Part shown: in pieces, positions 15,282-23,735 of the stretch | Position numbering within the stretch: the first letter of the stretch is position 1 | Layout: each line of letters begins with the position of its first letter | Source of the DNA: Tannerella sp. | GTDB lineage: Bacteria > Bacteroidota > Bacteroidia > Bacteroidales > Tannerellaceae | Length of the DNA: 27,919 bases | Direction: 5' to 3' | NCBI GenBank assembly: GCA_031263835.1 | Contig: JAISEZ010000116.1 | Location: forward strand, 1 to 27,919 | Notes under the pieces: generated by a model | What the model was told of the DNA's origin: nothing | Databases searched by the model: none | What the model saw: only the letters and a program-made list of their open reading frames with translations | Position numbers and translations under genes: made by a program

Positions 15282-18248
15282 TTAAAATTTAACACTTAAT
15301 CCGATATTATACAGTTTGTACACGGGAATTGAGAAGTAGTTTCCCTCCGGCCCGTATTCGTCAGTCGTCAGTTTATGCCGGGTAAACAGGTTCTGCCCGC
15401 TCAGCGTCAGCCGGATTTTTTCGGCGCGGATGAGCCTGGCGATGTTTTCCGGGAAGGTATATCCCAGCTCTACGTTTTTGAGCCGCAGGTACGACCTGTC
15501 TTCCAGGAAGAAACTGTTGGCCTGGTGATTGGCATTGACCCTGGTGGCCAGCGCCGGATAGGTGATTTTCTCGCCGGCGGCATAGCGTTCGGCCGTCCAC
15601 GCCTGTTTGTGCCATTCGCTGTACACGCCCTCGTAACTGTACTCCGTGCGGCCGACACTCATGTCAATCGCATGATAGTCGGCGATTCCCTGGAACAGGA
15701 CGTTCAGGTCGAAGTCCCGGAAAACGGCTTTCGCATGGAACGCATAGTAATACCGCGGGATATTGCCGGAGCCAAGCGGTGCGAGGTCTTTGTCATTGAT
15801 GATGCCGTCGCTGTTCAGATCGCGATACTTCAGGTCGCCTACCCGCGGCGCGCCGATTTCATATACGAGACCGCTTCCGTCCAGTTCCTGCTGACTGTTG
15901 AAAAACCCGTTGCCGTTAAGGTCGTCCACCAGATAGCCGAACGTCTGCCCTACGGAGAAGCCTTCCGTTCTTTTCCGGTAGGCGAAATCTTCGGCGCGTT
16001 CGCTCTCGTCGTTGTAGATCACTTTGTTTTTGGCGTATGCCAGCCAGCCGCCCACGCTGAAGGAGAAATCGCTGTTGATTTGCTTCGCAAAGTCGGCCGA
16101 GAGTTCATACCCTTTGTTTTCAAAGACGCCGGTATTGGTACGCGGGAAATTGCCCAGCGGGATTCCCTGGTAAGTGGGCGTAATCGCCGTGGCCGTCGAT
16201 ACCATGTTCGTCATCTTCTCCCGGAACACGTCGGCCGTCAGCGACAGGCTGTTGAACAGGGTTACGTCAATTCCGTAATTCTGCTTGACGGAGATTTCGG
16301 GGGTCAGGTCGGGATTGGCCGCCTGTCCTTCGCTTACAACGCCGTCGATTCCAAGGGCAATATTGTCCAGATAGATGTACCGTCCGAGGTTCGACAGGTC
16401 GTTGGCCGCCTTGCCCCAGGAAGCCCGCAGCTTCAGGAAGGTCAGGTAAGCGGACGTCGATTTCATGAACGCTTCGTTCGACAGAACCCATCCGGCGGAA
16501 ACGGCCGGCGTGGCGGTAAAGCGGTTTTCGCGTGCATACTGCTCCGACCCGGAATAGCCCATATCCACTTTCAGCAAATAGCGGCCGTCATAGCCGTAAG
16601 CTGCTTCCACGCCGGAACTGATCCGACGGTAGGGCAGCAATTCCGACGATCCGGCATCGGGTCTGTCCAACCCGACCGCCATCGCGTTGATGGCTTTGCT
16701 CAAGTCCTGGTAGAATCCGTACGCCATCGCGCTGACGTCGTGTATGCCAAACTTGCAGTGATAGTCCAGAATCCCCTTAAAGTTCAGGTTGTAATAGGAA
16801 GTGGAGCTTGCGGAGTAGGCTAAGGGCGTATTTTCATCGGTGCCGTATCTGGTAAATTCCGATTTGCTGAAATCGGGCGTCCTTACCCAGCGTTCAAATG
16901 TCTGGCTCGTATACTGGCTGTTGACCGAATTGGTCTGGTAACCTCCGTATCCGCTGAGGTTCAACCCCTGCGTCAGGAATCCCAGGTCCAGCTTTGCGGC
17001 AAACTGTGCATAGATATTCGTTGTCGAATGGTTGATATAACCCATCCGGTTGATCGCCGAGTAGGTTGTATATGGCTCGGTAGCGGTTACCACGACCTGA
17101 TCGCCCGATTCGGCGCCCGTTTCGGGATCGACCGTCTTGGGCGTTGTCGGCCCGTACACGTAAGAAGGAACGGTGTACATCCGGTAATACAGGGCGTTGG
17201 CAAATCCCTGGACGCTCTGGGCGCCGGGCGTTTTTTCCCGCTTGATGTTCCCGCTCAGGTTCATCGATATCGTCAACGCCTTGTGAAGCTGCACGTCCAC
17301 GTTTGAGCGGAAGTTAGCCCACAGGAAATCGTTGTTCGCGTTATACTTCGTCTGGTACGTTTTCCACATACCGTTCTGGTGCATCACGTTGAAGTTCGAG
17401 TAAAACACGGCCCTGTCGTTGCCGCCGGTCAGATCGACGCCCACGCGCTGCATCTGCGTCACGTCGCGCATGTTCAGTTGCCGCCAGTCGTTGTTGGGAT
17501 ACAGTTCCCGGTTTTCGCCCGAGACGAATCCCTCCACGTCGGTTGGCGAGAAATAGGCGTTCCGGCCCAGTCCGTCGTTGTAGCCGGCTTCGTTGCGCAG
17601 CTGCACGTATTCGCCCGACGGGAGGAAGGGCAACTGCGTTGTAGGCTGTTCAAACGTCTGGTCTAAACGTACATCGACATCAAGTTTCCCGCTCCGTCCG
17701 CGTTTGGTGGTAATCACAATCACGCCGTTCGCTCCCTGGATGCCGTAGATGGCCTGCGCGGAAGCGTCCTTGAGTACGCTGACGGATTCCACTTCATAAG
17801 CAGAGATATATTCAAACAGTGCATTGCTGTTGTAGGCATACGGAAAACCGTCGATCACCACCAGCGGCTGGTTGGCGTAGATGGTGTTGGCGCCCCGCAC
17901 CCGCAGGGTGGTATTGACGCGCGACGGCTCCGAATAGGTCTCTTCCGTGAACAGGCCGGTCAGACGTCCGGCCAGCGACTGCGAAAGGTTGGCTACCGGC
18001 GAACTTTCCAGTTCCTTTCCCGATACCGTGGATACTGCGCCGGTAACGGCGCCTTTCGGTTGCGAAGAATACCCGAAACGCACCGTTTCTTCCGGACGGT
18101 AGAGTTCCGTCTCCGTCAGTCCGCCGGCTTCTTTCGCTTCCCCGTTTTCTTCTTTCCCTGTCTGGGGCGTTTGTGCACACAACGGGAACATCATCCCTGC
18201 GGCTACGATCCATAGCGCCCCGATTCTTATTATTTTGTTACTTTTCAT
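15282..18248 (-). CDS. SusC-family TonB-dependent transporter lacking the N-terminal regulatory-like domain (pair 2)
   Basis: This is a SusC-type transporter of 988 residues from the ATG at 18248. I preferred that start because it gives the signal peptide MKSNKIIRIGALWIVAAGMM... and lies 29 bases after the upstream SusD stop. The longer frame from 18377 would run into that gene. ATGs at 18254 and 18266 are alternatives. After the signal (to about residue 26), only about 25 linker residues precede the plug. The carboxypeptidase-regulatory-like domain of the other two SusC proteins is absent, and the TonB-box position reads ETVRFGYSSQ where they have DEVVVVGYGTQ. The plug (about 64-180, with VESVSVLKDASAQAIYG) and barrel are otherwise complete, ending in VKF with the terminal Phe. 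It imports what the partner SusD at 13056-15269 binds. Confidence 0.93.
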   Translation of the reverse strand: MKSNKIIRIGALWIVAAGMMFPLCAQTPQTGKEENGEAKEAGGLTETELYRPEETVRFGYSSQPKGAVTGAVSTVSGKELESSPVANLSQSLAGRLTGLFTEETYSEPSRVNTTLRVRGANTIYANQPLVVIDGFPYAYNSNALFEYISAYEVESVSVLKDASAQAIYGIQGANGVIVITTKRGRSGKLDVDVRLDQTFEQPTTQLPFLPSGEYVQLRNEAGYNDGLGRNAYFSPTDVEGFVSGENRELYPNNDWRQLNMRDVTQMQRVGVDLTGGNDRAVFYSNFNVMHQNGMWKTYQTKYNANNDFLWANFRSNVDVQLHKALTISMNLSGNIKREKTPGAQSVQGFANALYYRMYTVPSYVYGPTTPKTVDPETGAESGDQVVVTATEPYTTYSAINRMGYINHSTTNIYAQFAAKLDLGFLTQGLNLSGYGGYQTNSVNSQYTSQTFERWVRTPDFSKSEFTRYGTDENTPLAYSASSTSYYNLNFKGILDYHCKFGIHDVSAMAYGFYQDLSKAINAMAVGLDRPDAGSSELLPYRRISSGVEAAYGYDGRYLLKVDMGYSGSEQYARENRFTATPAVSAGWVLSNEAFMKSTSAYLTFLKLRASWGKAANDLSNLGRYIYLDNIALGIDGVVSEGQAANPDLTPEISVKQNYGIDVTLFNSLSLTADVFREKMTNMVSTATAITPTYQGIPLGNFPRTNTGVFENKGYELSADFAKQINSDFSFSVGGWLAYAKNKVIYNDESERAEDFAYRKRTEGFSVGQTFGYLVDDLNGNGFFNSQQELDGSGLVYEIGAPRVGDLKYRDLNSDGIINDKDLAPLGSGNIPRYYYAFHAKAVFRDFDLNVLFQGIADYHAIDMSVGRTEYSYEGVYSEWHKQAWTAERYAAGEKITYPALATRVNANHQANSFFLEDRSYLRLKNVELGYTFPENIARLIRAEKIRLTLSGQNLFTRHKLTTDEYGPEGNYFSIPVYKLYNIGLSVKF

Positions 18249-18277
18249 AAGCATTTCTTTTATCATAAAACATATTG

Positions 18278-20188
18278 TTACCAACCCGGATTCTGCCAGT
18301 CTTCTCCCGTGAGCGACTTCAAGATGTTCACTTCGTTCATCGGAATGGGGAGCCACATGAATTTCTGCGTCCAGCACAGGCGTTCGCGCGAGACGGGACC
18401 GCGTTTATACGTATAACTTCCGTCGTCGTTCCGGGTAATCCACATGGCGTTGATCCAGCGATCGGTTTTTTCCAGATTGCCGTCGGGCGTATTCCAGCGG
18501 CGCACGTCGAAATAGCGGTGTCCTTCCATCGCCAGCTCTACGCGGCGTTCGTTGCGTATCCGCAGTACCAGTTCGTCTTTCGACAGGCCTGCCGGCAGGT
18601 TGGGCATCCCCACCCTGCTGCGGATTTCGTTGACGGCGGCGCGCGCTTCATCCAAATGATTGGCTTCGGCAGCCGCTTCGGCATAGTTCAGGATTACTTC
18701 TCCCAGCCGGAAGGATTTGTGGTGAGCGCCAAATATATAATACGCATCCATTCCCGAAAACGGATGGAGGAATTTCCGCTCAAAGTATCCCGTACGGGTC
18801 GCTTTGCGGGAGGTGGGATGAATCCCTGTCTGCGGCTCGCCATCCCAGGTGGCGATGATTCGTACGCGGAATCCCCTGTCGGCCGGATAGTTTTCCACGC
18901 TGCCCGTCGTTTCTTCAAACCGCCAGTCTGCTTTTCGCTTCGACCCGTTGTAATAAATACTTGCATAGAAACGGGGGTCGCGGTTGGCATACGGGTCCTG
19001 TTCGTCGTAGAGCGTATTGGCCGGATTAAAGTTCGGCTGCAAATGCGTGACTTCGTCCAGATAGGGACGCGCCGGATTCAGGATCGGCTGCCCGTCCGTC
19101 GTCTCAAAGCAGTCCACCAGTTCCTGCGAAGGACAGGTGCCCGACTTGTAGCCGTCCTGGGCGCCTACGCCGTCGAGATTCCAGACTCCAATCTGATCAT
19201 ACTGGTTCTGATACAGCGTTTCCCTGTCTACCGGACTGGCGCCGAACGCCATGTTGTTGCAGAAATATTCGTTGAACAGGGCGGCGTAGTCGTTGGGGAA
19301 AAAGGCTTCGGGATCGCCCCAGGTCGCCGGGTAGTTGATCCTGTTATACAGCTCGTATCCCTGCGCTTTCAGGTTGGCCAGCGCCGTTTTGTTCACCTGG
19401 TAGGCTTCTTCCCAGCAGTTCTGTCCCTGATTGTAGAGCGGGCTGGCCATATAGACCGACATGCGCGACTTGATGGCTTCGGCTACGGCTTTGGTGAACC
19501 GGTATCCTTCCGCGTCGGTGGTGATGCGCCACGGCAGTTCCGGAGAACTCAACGCCGCATCGCAGTCTTCGAGGATAAACTGCGCTACTTCATAGTAGGA
19601 ACTTCTTTTCACGATGGAAAAATCGTAATCCAGGCTATAGAGTTCCCGTTCGATCGGGAGCGAACATCCGAGCCAGCGCAGCAGTTCGCTATAGTAATAG
19701 GCGCGCAGCAGATGGGCTTCGGCTTTCCAGCGGCTCCGGTTGGCTTCGCTTGTCACCGTGGCGCCGTCGATATGGGTCAGGAAATACGTGCATTTCCGGA
19801 TAGCCGTCCAGTTCCGGTTCCAGTGGTCGCCGTTATTCATGCTGGACCACTCGTAAGCGGGATGGGTCACGGCAGAAGCGCTTCCGTTGTACAGCTGGCC
19901 GGAAGTGAGCCATCCCTCCGCTTCCGCGTCGGTATCCCACGCTTCGTCGCACCAGACTACCGGTCCGCGCATACAGAAATACCATTGGGCGCCCTCGGCA
20001 GGAATATAGGTGTAACATGTGTTCAAATACGCCGCCGTCATTTCGTTGTCGTTGAAGACGTCGTTCAGTGCAATCTTACCGTCCGGCGCCGAGTTCAATG
20101 TGTCGGAACACGAACTTACCGTCAGGCACAACACAAGCGCCAGACATCCTGTTAATCCTGTTATATATCTTTTAATTATATTCTTCAT
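18278..20188 (-). CDS. RagB/SusD-family glycan-binding lipoprotein (pair 3)
   Basis: This 636-residue SusD lipoprotein starts at 20188. The longer frame from 20305 would overlap the upstream SusC and hide the signal peptide, whereas MKNIIKRYITGLTGCLALVL... leads directly to lipobox VSSC with lipid Cys27. Family landmarks include EAHLLRAYYYSELLRWLGCS, CPSQELVDCFET, RDPRFYASIYYNG, GEVILNYAEAAAEA, RNERRVELAMEGHRYFDVRR and the terminal WQNPGW. It is clearly related to the pair 2 SusD, which shares the CP(S/T)QELVDC and RDPRFYASIYYNG segments, but lacks that protein's inserted beta domain. The gene follows its SusC by 11 bases and precedes the second SusC by 29, so four genes in a row are probably co-transcribed. 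The ligand is unknown. Confidence 0.95.
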   Translation of the reverse strand: MKNIIKRYITGLTGCLALVLCLTVSSCSDTLNSAPDGKIALNDVFNDNEMTAAYLNTCYTYIPAEGAQWYFCMRGPVVWCDEAWDTDAEAEGWLTSGQLYNGSASAVTHPAYEWSSMNNGDHWNRNWTAIRKCTYFLTHIDGATVTSEANRSRWKAEAHLLRAYYYSELLRWLGCSLPIERELYSLDYDFSIVKRSSYYEVAQFILEDCDAALSSPELPWRITTDAEGYRFTKAVAEAIKSRMSVYMASPLYNQGQNCWEEAYQVNKTALANLKAQGYELYNRINYPATWGDPEAFFPNDYAALFNEYFCNNMAFGASPVDRETLYQNQYDQIGVWNLDGVGAQDGYKSGTCPSQELVDCFETTDGQPILNPARPYLDEVTHLQPNFNPANTLYDEQDPYANRDPRFYASIYYNGSKRKADWRFEETTGSVENYPADRGFRVRIIATWDGEPQTGIHPTSRKATRTGYFERKFLHPFSGMDAYYIFGAHHKSFRLGEVILNYAEAAAEANHLDEARAAVNEIRSRVGMPNLPAGLSKDELVLRIRNERRVELAMEGHRYFDVRRWNTPDGNLEKTDRWINAMWITRNDDGSYTYKRGPVSRERLCWTQKFMWLPIPMNEVNILKSLTGEDWQNPGW

Positions 20189-20199
20189 AATGCGATCAT

Positions 20200-23100
20200 T
20201 TAAAATGTAATATTCGTTCCAAAACTGAAAGTCCTTATCTGCGGATAGCCGACGGAATTGTTGTTCTCCGGGTCTAAGTGCGTCGGACGGAAATGGGGAG
20301 ACCATACGAAAAGGTTCTGCCCCTGAACGAAAATCCGCATCCGGCTAATACCTGCTATCTTCAACGCCGCCGGAGGAAGCGTATAGCCTATTTCGGCGTT
20401 TCTGAACCGTGCAAACGAACGGTCGAAAATGAAGAACGAGTTGGCGCGGTGGTTGACGTTCGGACCGACAGCCAGGGCGGGATAGGTAATTTCTTCGCCG
20501 TTCCGCCAGCGTTCTTCCGTCCAGGCTTTCTTGTGATAGTCAAAATACGTACCCCGGAAGGCCGTTTCATACGTCCCCTTATCATCCAGCAAACTGCTGT
20601 ATTTACCGACGCCCTGAAAGAATACGTAAGCATCCAGTCCTTTGTATTGCAGGTTGAGAGACGATCCCCAGGTGATCCGCGGGATAGAGCAGCCAATCGG
20701 CGCTTCGTCTTTGTCCGAAATGACGCCGTCGCCGTTCAAATCTACATAGACAAAATCACCGGGGCGGGGCGTGCCGAAGTTATAGGTAAGACGGTTGGGA
20801 TCCGCCAGTGTTTCCGGCGTCCAGTAGCCGCCGTCCTGCTCCCAATTGATCAGGTACCCCCAGTTCTGTCCGATTGAAAAACCGGTTTCCCGCGTCTGGT
20901 AGGCGTAGGTTTCATCCCGCGGCACTTCGTCCACATTCATCCGTTTGTTCCGGTTGTAGGCGAAATTGCCTTTCACCTGTATCTGCCAGTCCCTGTCGAT
21001 CTGCTTGCTGTAAGTCAATTCAAATTCATAGCCCCGGTTATCGACTTCACCCATATTGACCCGCGGAACATTGTCCAGCGGCATGCCCTGCAAGGCAGGG
21101 AGGCCGCGGCGTTGTACCAGAATCCGGGAACGGTTTTCCTTATAGATGTCAATGGCGCCCGTAAAGTCTTTGATGATCTGGAAATCAAGTCCCAGATTGT
21201 ATTTCTCAGCCACTTCCCACGTCAGGTTCGGATTGCCCAGCAAGCCTTCATTGATGCCGTATCCCCGCGCCAGACTGCCGAAAGCGCCACCGCCGCCGTA
21301 CGTAATATTGTCAATGTACAGAAAGCGCGTATCGCCCATTTTGTCGTTGCCCACTTTTCCGTAGGACGCCCGCAGCTTCAGGTAGGTCAACACGGGGTTC
21401 TCCTTCAGGAATCCTTCGTTCGAGAGCGCCCAGCCCACGGATGTGGCAGGGAAGAAACCGAAGCGTTTACTGGGAGCAAACTGCTCCGAACCGTTGTAAC
21501 CGATGTTGATTTCTCCAAAATAGCGCGTATCGTAGTTATACGTGGCGCGTCCGACAAGACCGACGATATTGAAGGGAATGTCGGCGCCCCCCGATATCCA
21601 GTAATCGCGCTGCACCAGCGCCATGCCTCCTATGTCGTGCAGTCCGAACTGCCGGTTATAGTGCAGGGAGGCCTGCGCATTGATGGTATATCGGGACCCG
21701 GCGGATTTGCTTAACGACAGGGTATTACGGGCTGTTTCGGTTTCGGCGAACGTCAATTCGTCCGTATTGATATCCACGTTGGCCATGTAAAGCGAACGGT
21801 AATAATTTCCATATACTGCGGTTTCCGCAGAGGAGTCGTACGATACCATTCCCTTTACGGACAGCCCTTTGGTCAGGAAACTCAGGTCCCAGTTCAGTCC
21901 GGCGCTCGAATTGAGGTTCGCCCGCGTTTCGTTGAGGTATCCGTGCCAGTTGATGACATCGTTGGGGTTGCGATCCATGTAATGTCCGGAATTGAGATAC
22001 GTCGGTTCTAACGGCCGGCCGGCCGGGACGTCGAAACCGGCAATCGTTGCCGGACCGGGCGAAATCGGCAATATCGACTGCGCCAGATAGAACACGTCAC
22101 TCATCATCCAGTTCTGGTCATTCCCATATATGTAGGGTGACGGCATGTTGACTTTCTCAATGTAGGTGCCCAGATTCAGGAACGCCGTCAGCGACGACGA
22201 GATTTTATAGTCCAGATTCGTTCGAAAACTGTAGCGGTCTAATTTCGACGAGGGATCGTATCCCAGCACCGATTCGGGTTCCGTTTTCAGGTTTCCGCCC
22301 TGATGGAAGTAGCCTGTGTTCATGAAATACGAAACCTTCTCCGTGCCTCCCGACAGGTTGGCATTGACGACGGTTTGCGGCGTCCAGCGTTCGATGAACA
22401 TGCGGTAATAATCATTGTCGGGATACATGTAGCGCCGCACGGCTGCCTTTCGCTCATAGTCCGGGTCGTTGGGATCCAGCCCGAGGAGCGGATTTTCAAA
22501 CTTGGCAAAGACGTCCGGCCCGAAGATGCCGCTCTCCTGTCCGTCGTTGATCAGCGCCTGGTTACGCAACTTGAGGTATTCCAGCGAATGGAGGCGCGAA
22601 GGTTCGCGCGTCACGGCCGAAAAGGTTTGCGTAGCGCTGACGGTTAATTCGGGTTTTCCTTCCTGCCCGCGCTTAGTGGTAATCAGGATCACGCCGTTAG
22701 CGCCCCGAACGCCGAAAACGGCGGTTGCCGAGGCGTCCTTAAGTACCGAGATGGACTCCACTTCGTTGGGGTCCATCGTCCGGATATTTTCGCGGGGTAC
22801 CCCGTCGATCAGAATCAGCGGACTCGTGCCGTTCGTCGTGGCGGCGCCGCGCAAATACAGGGTTGCATCGTCGTGTCCGGGCTGCCCGCCGTTCGATTGT
22901 ATGGAGGTCAAACCGGTAATACGTCCGGCCAGCGAGTTGGCAAGACTGGCGGATGAACTGACTTTCAAATCTTTTACCTGCACCGATGACACAGCGCCTG
23001 TGACGGATACTTTTTTCTGCGTACCGTACGCCACTACTACCACTTCATCCAGTTCGGTCGCCGTTTCCTGCATCACCAGACGAAACGTCCGCTCTTTGCC

Positions 23101-23379
23101 GACCGTAACCGTCAAAGGCCGGAACCCGATGAAGGAAATCGACAGCACCGACTTTTCGCCGGGTACATTGAGCTTAAACTTCCCGTCCGCATCCGTAAAC
23201 GTACCGATGGTCGTCCCCTGTACCGTGACCGTTACGCCGGGCAGAGGAAGGTTATCCGTATCTACAATCGTTCCGCTAATCGAAATCGATTGTTGCATCT
23301 CCGCAGCATAAACGCGGATAAACGGACACAACATCATTATTAAAATGATGGGTAAAAAAATAGTTGATTTTGCTTTCAT
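20200..23379 (-). CDS. SusC/RagA-family TonB-dependent outer-membrane transporter (pair 3)
   Basis: This is a full-length transporter of 1059 residues when started at 23379. There the signal peptide is MKAKSTIFLPIILIMMLCPF... with cleavage near VYAA. The frame is open back to 23511, but that extra part is the repeat-containing leader and not a plausible signal sequence. Order: carboxypeptidase-regulatory-like domain (about 33-104), TonB box DEVVVVAYGT (111-120), plug with VESISVLKDASATAVFG, then a beta barrel ending in NITF. It is the first gene of the tandem SusC-SusD-SusC-SusD block. The 128 bases before it hold repeat A and an A/T-rich leader; no consensus -7/-33 promoter is evident. Its C-terminal third resembles the pair 2 SusC (shared ITYPALA and NSFF..DRS segments), which supports an old duplication. 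Confidence 0.95.
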   Translation of the reverse strand: MKAKSTIFLPIILIMMLCPFIRVYAAEMQQSISISGTIVDTDNLPLPGVTVTVQGTTIGTFTDADGKFKLNVPGEKSVLSISFIGFRPLTVTVGKERTFRLVMQETATELDEVVVVAYGTQKKVSVTGAVSSVQVKDLKVSSSASLANSLAGRITGLTSIQSNGGQPGHDDATLYLRGAATTNGTSPLILIDGVPRENIRTMDPNEVESISVLKDASATAVFGVRGANGVILITTKRGQEGKPELTVSATQTFSAVTREPSRLHSLEYLKLRNQALINDGQESGIFGPDVFAKFENPLLGLDPNDPDYERKAAVRRYMYPDNDYYRMFIERWTPQTVVNANLSGGTEKVSYFMNTGYFHQGGNLKTEPESVLGYDPSSKLDRYSFRTNLDYKISSSLTAFLNLGTYIEKVNMPSPYIYGNDQNWMMSDVFYLAQSILPISPGPATIAGFDVPAGRPLEPTYLNSGHYMDRNPNDVINWHGYLNETRANLNSSAGLNWDLSFLTKGLSVKGMVSYDSSAETAVYGNYYRSLYMANVDINTDELTFAETETARNTLSLSKSAGSRYTINAQASLHYNRQFGLHDIGGMALVQRDYWISGGADIPFNIVGLVGRATYNYDTRYFGEINIGYNGSEQFAPSKRFGFFPATSVGWALSNEGFLKENPVLTYLKLRASYGKVGNDKMGDTRFLYIDNITYGGGGAFGSLARGYGINEGLLGNPNLTWEVAEKYNLGLDFQIIKDFTGAIDIYKENRSRILVQRRGLPALQGMPLDNVPRVNMGEVDNRGYEFELTYSKQIDRDWQIQVKGNFAYNRNKRMNVDEVPRDETYAYQTRETGFSIGQNWGYLINWEQDGGYWTPETLADPNRLTYNFGTPRPGDFVYVDLNGDGVISDKDEAPIGCSIPRITWGSSLNLQYKGLDAYVFFQGVGKYSSLLDDKGTYETAFRGTYFDYHKKAWTEERWRNGEEITYPALAVGPNVNHRANSFFIFDRSFARFRNAEIGYTLPPAALKIAGISRMRIFVQGQNLFVWSPHFRPTHLDPENNNSVGYPQIRTFSFGTNITF

Positions 23380-23450
23380 TTTTATTTTACATAAAAAGTT
23401 GTACATTATTTCTAATATGAATTTATGAAACATTAAAAAAAATATCGCTT

Positions 23451-23516
23451 TCGTCCGTCCATGTCTTTCCCTCAAAACACAAAGAGAAAAACACTTCCCG
23501 GACACATTCACGGAGG
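23451..23516. repeat. Direct repeat copy A (partner at 26416-26483)
   Basis: This stretch aligns by eye with 26416-26483 in the same orientation. Both contain CGTCCGTCC, then TGTCTTTCCCTCAAA, CACAAAGA, AAACACTTC, CCGGACA and ACGGAGG, with single-base changes and one 2-base gap. It covers the end of the 75-residue protein gene and the untranslated DNA between it and SusC pair 3. Weaker similarity continues into the coding region to about 23595. It could be a transcript-end element, a leader of the following gene, or the scar of a duplication. Confidence 0.75.
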
Positions 23517-23735
23517 CTGGAGGGTTTTAGGAAACGGTATCTTCGGAACGTTGTCCTGCCGGGATTTTAATGTTAATGGTTTGACATTCTCATAAAAGGA
23601 TATTGCCGTACACCATACGGCCCAATGCCATTTCGACGTGACCTGCCTGTTCACGAAATCCTCTGATTCCATGAACAGACCGCCTGCATACAGGATAGCA
23701 AACAGCAACAGCATGATCGCGTTTCTACTCTTCAT
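23508..23735 (-). CDS. Unrecognised 75-residue membrane-anchored or exported protein, coupled to the GH71/99-like gene
   Basis: I do not recognise this protein. The ATG at 23735 overlaps the stop of the upstream glycosidase gene by one base (TAATG), an arrangement typical of translational re-initiation, so I chose it over the longer frame starting at 23843. Residues 5-21 are hydrophobic (a signal anchor or uncleaved signal), followed by an acidic patch, a Trp-rich segment (KWHWAVWCTAISFY, 35-48) and a Pro-rich tail ending in TLQPP. The tail, with VKP, RQ-N and L-PP, resembles that of the 153-residue protein at 26475-26936, and the DNA similarity continues beyond both stops (repeats A and B). 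It may be a small partner of the lipoprotein encoded just before it. No function can be assigned. Confidence 0.6.
   Translation of the reverse strand: MKSRNAIMLLLFAILYAGGLFMESEDFVNRQVTSKWHWAVWCTAISFYENVKPLTLKSRQDNVPKIPFPKTLQPP

Noticed and set aside
18275..20155. A 626-codon open frame on the plus strand
   Set aside because: It lies wholly antisense to the SusD gene of pair 3, reads as Arg/Val/Phe-rich sequence with no recognisable domain, and has no signal peptide. It is a shadow of the codon usage on the other strand. The same applies to 15375-16823 and the other plus-strand frames.
20189..20305. Longer N-terminus for the pair 3 SusD
   Set aside because: It would overlap the SusC coding end by about 100 bases and put 39 residues before the lipoprotein signal.
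23381..23450. Consensus -33/-7 promoter before the pair 3 SusC
   Set aside because: The A/T-rich leader has no TAnnTTTG with a TTTG at the right distance; only partial matches are present.
23380..23511. Longer N-terminus for the pair 3 SusC
   Set aside because: The added 44 residues come from the repeat A and leader DNA, and the signal peptide begins at the ATG at 23379.
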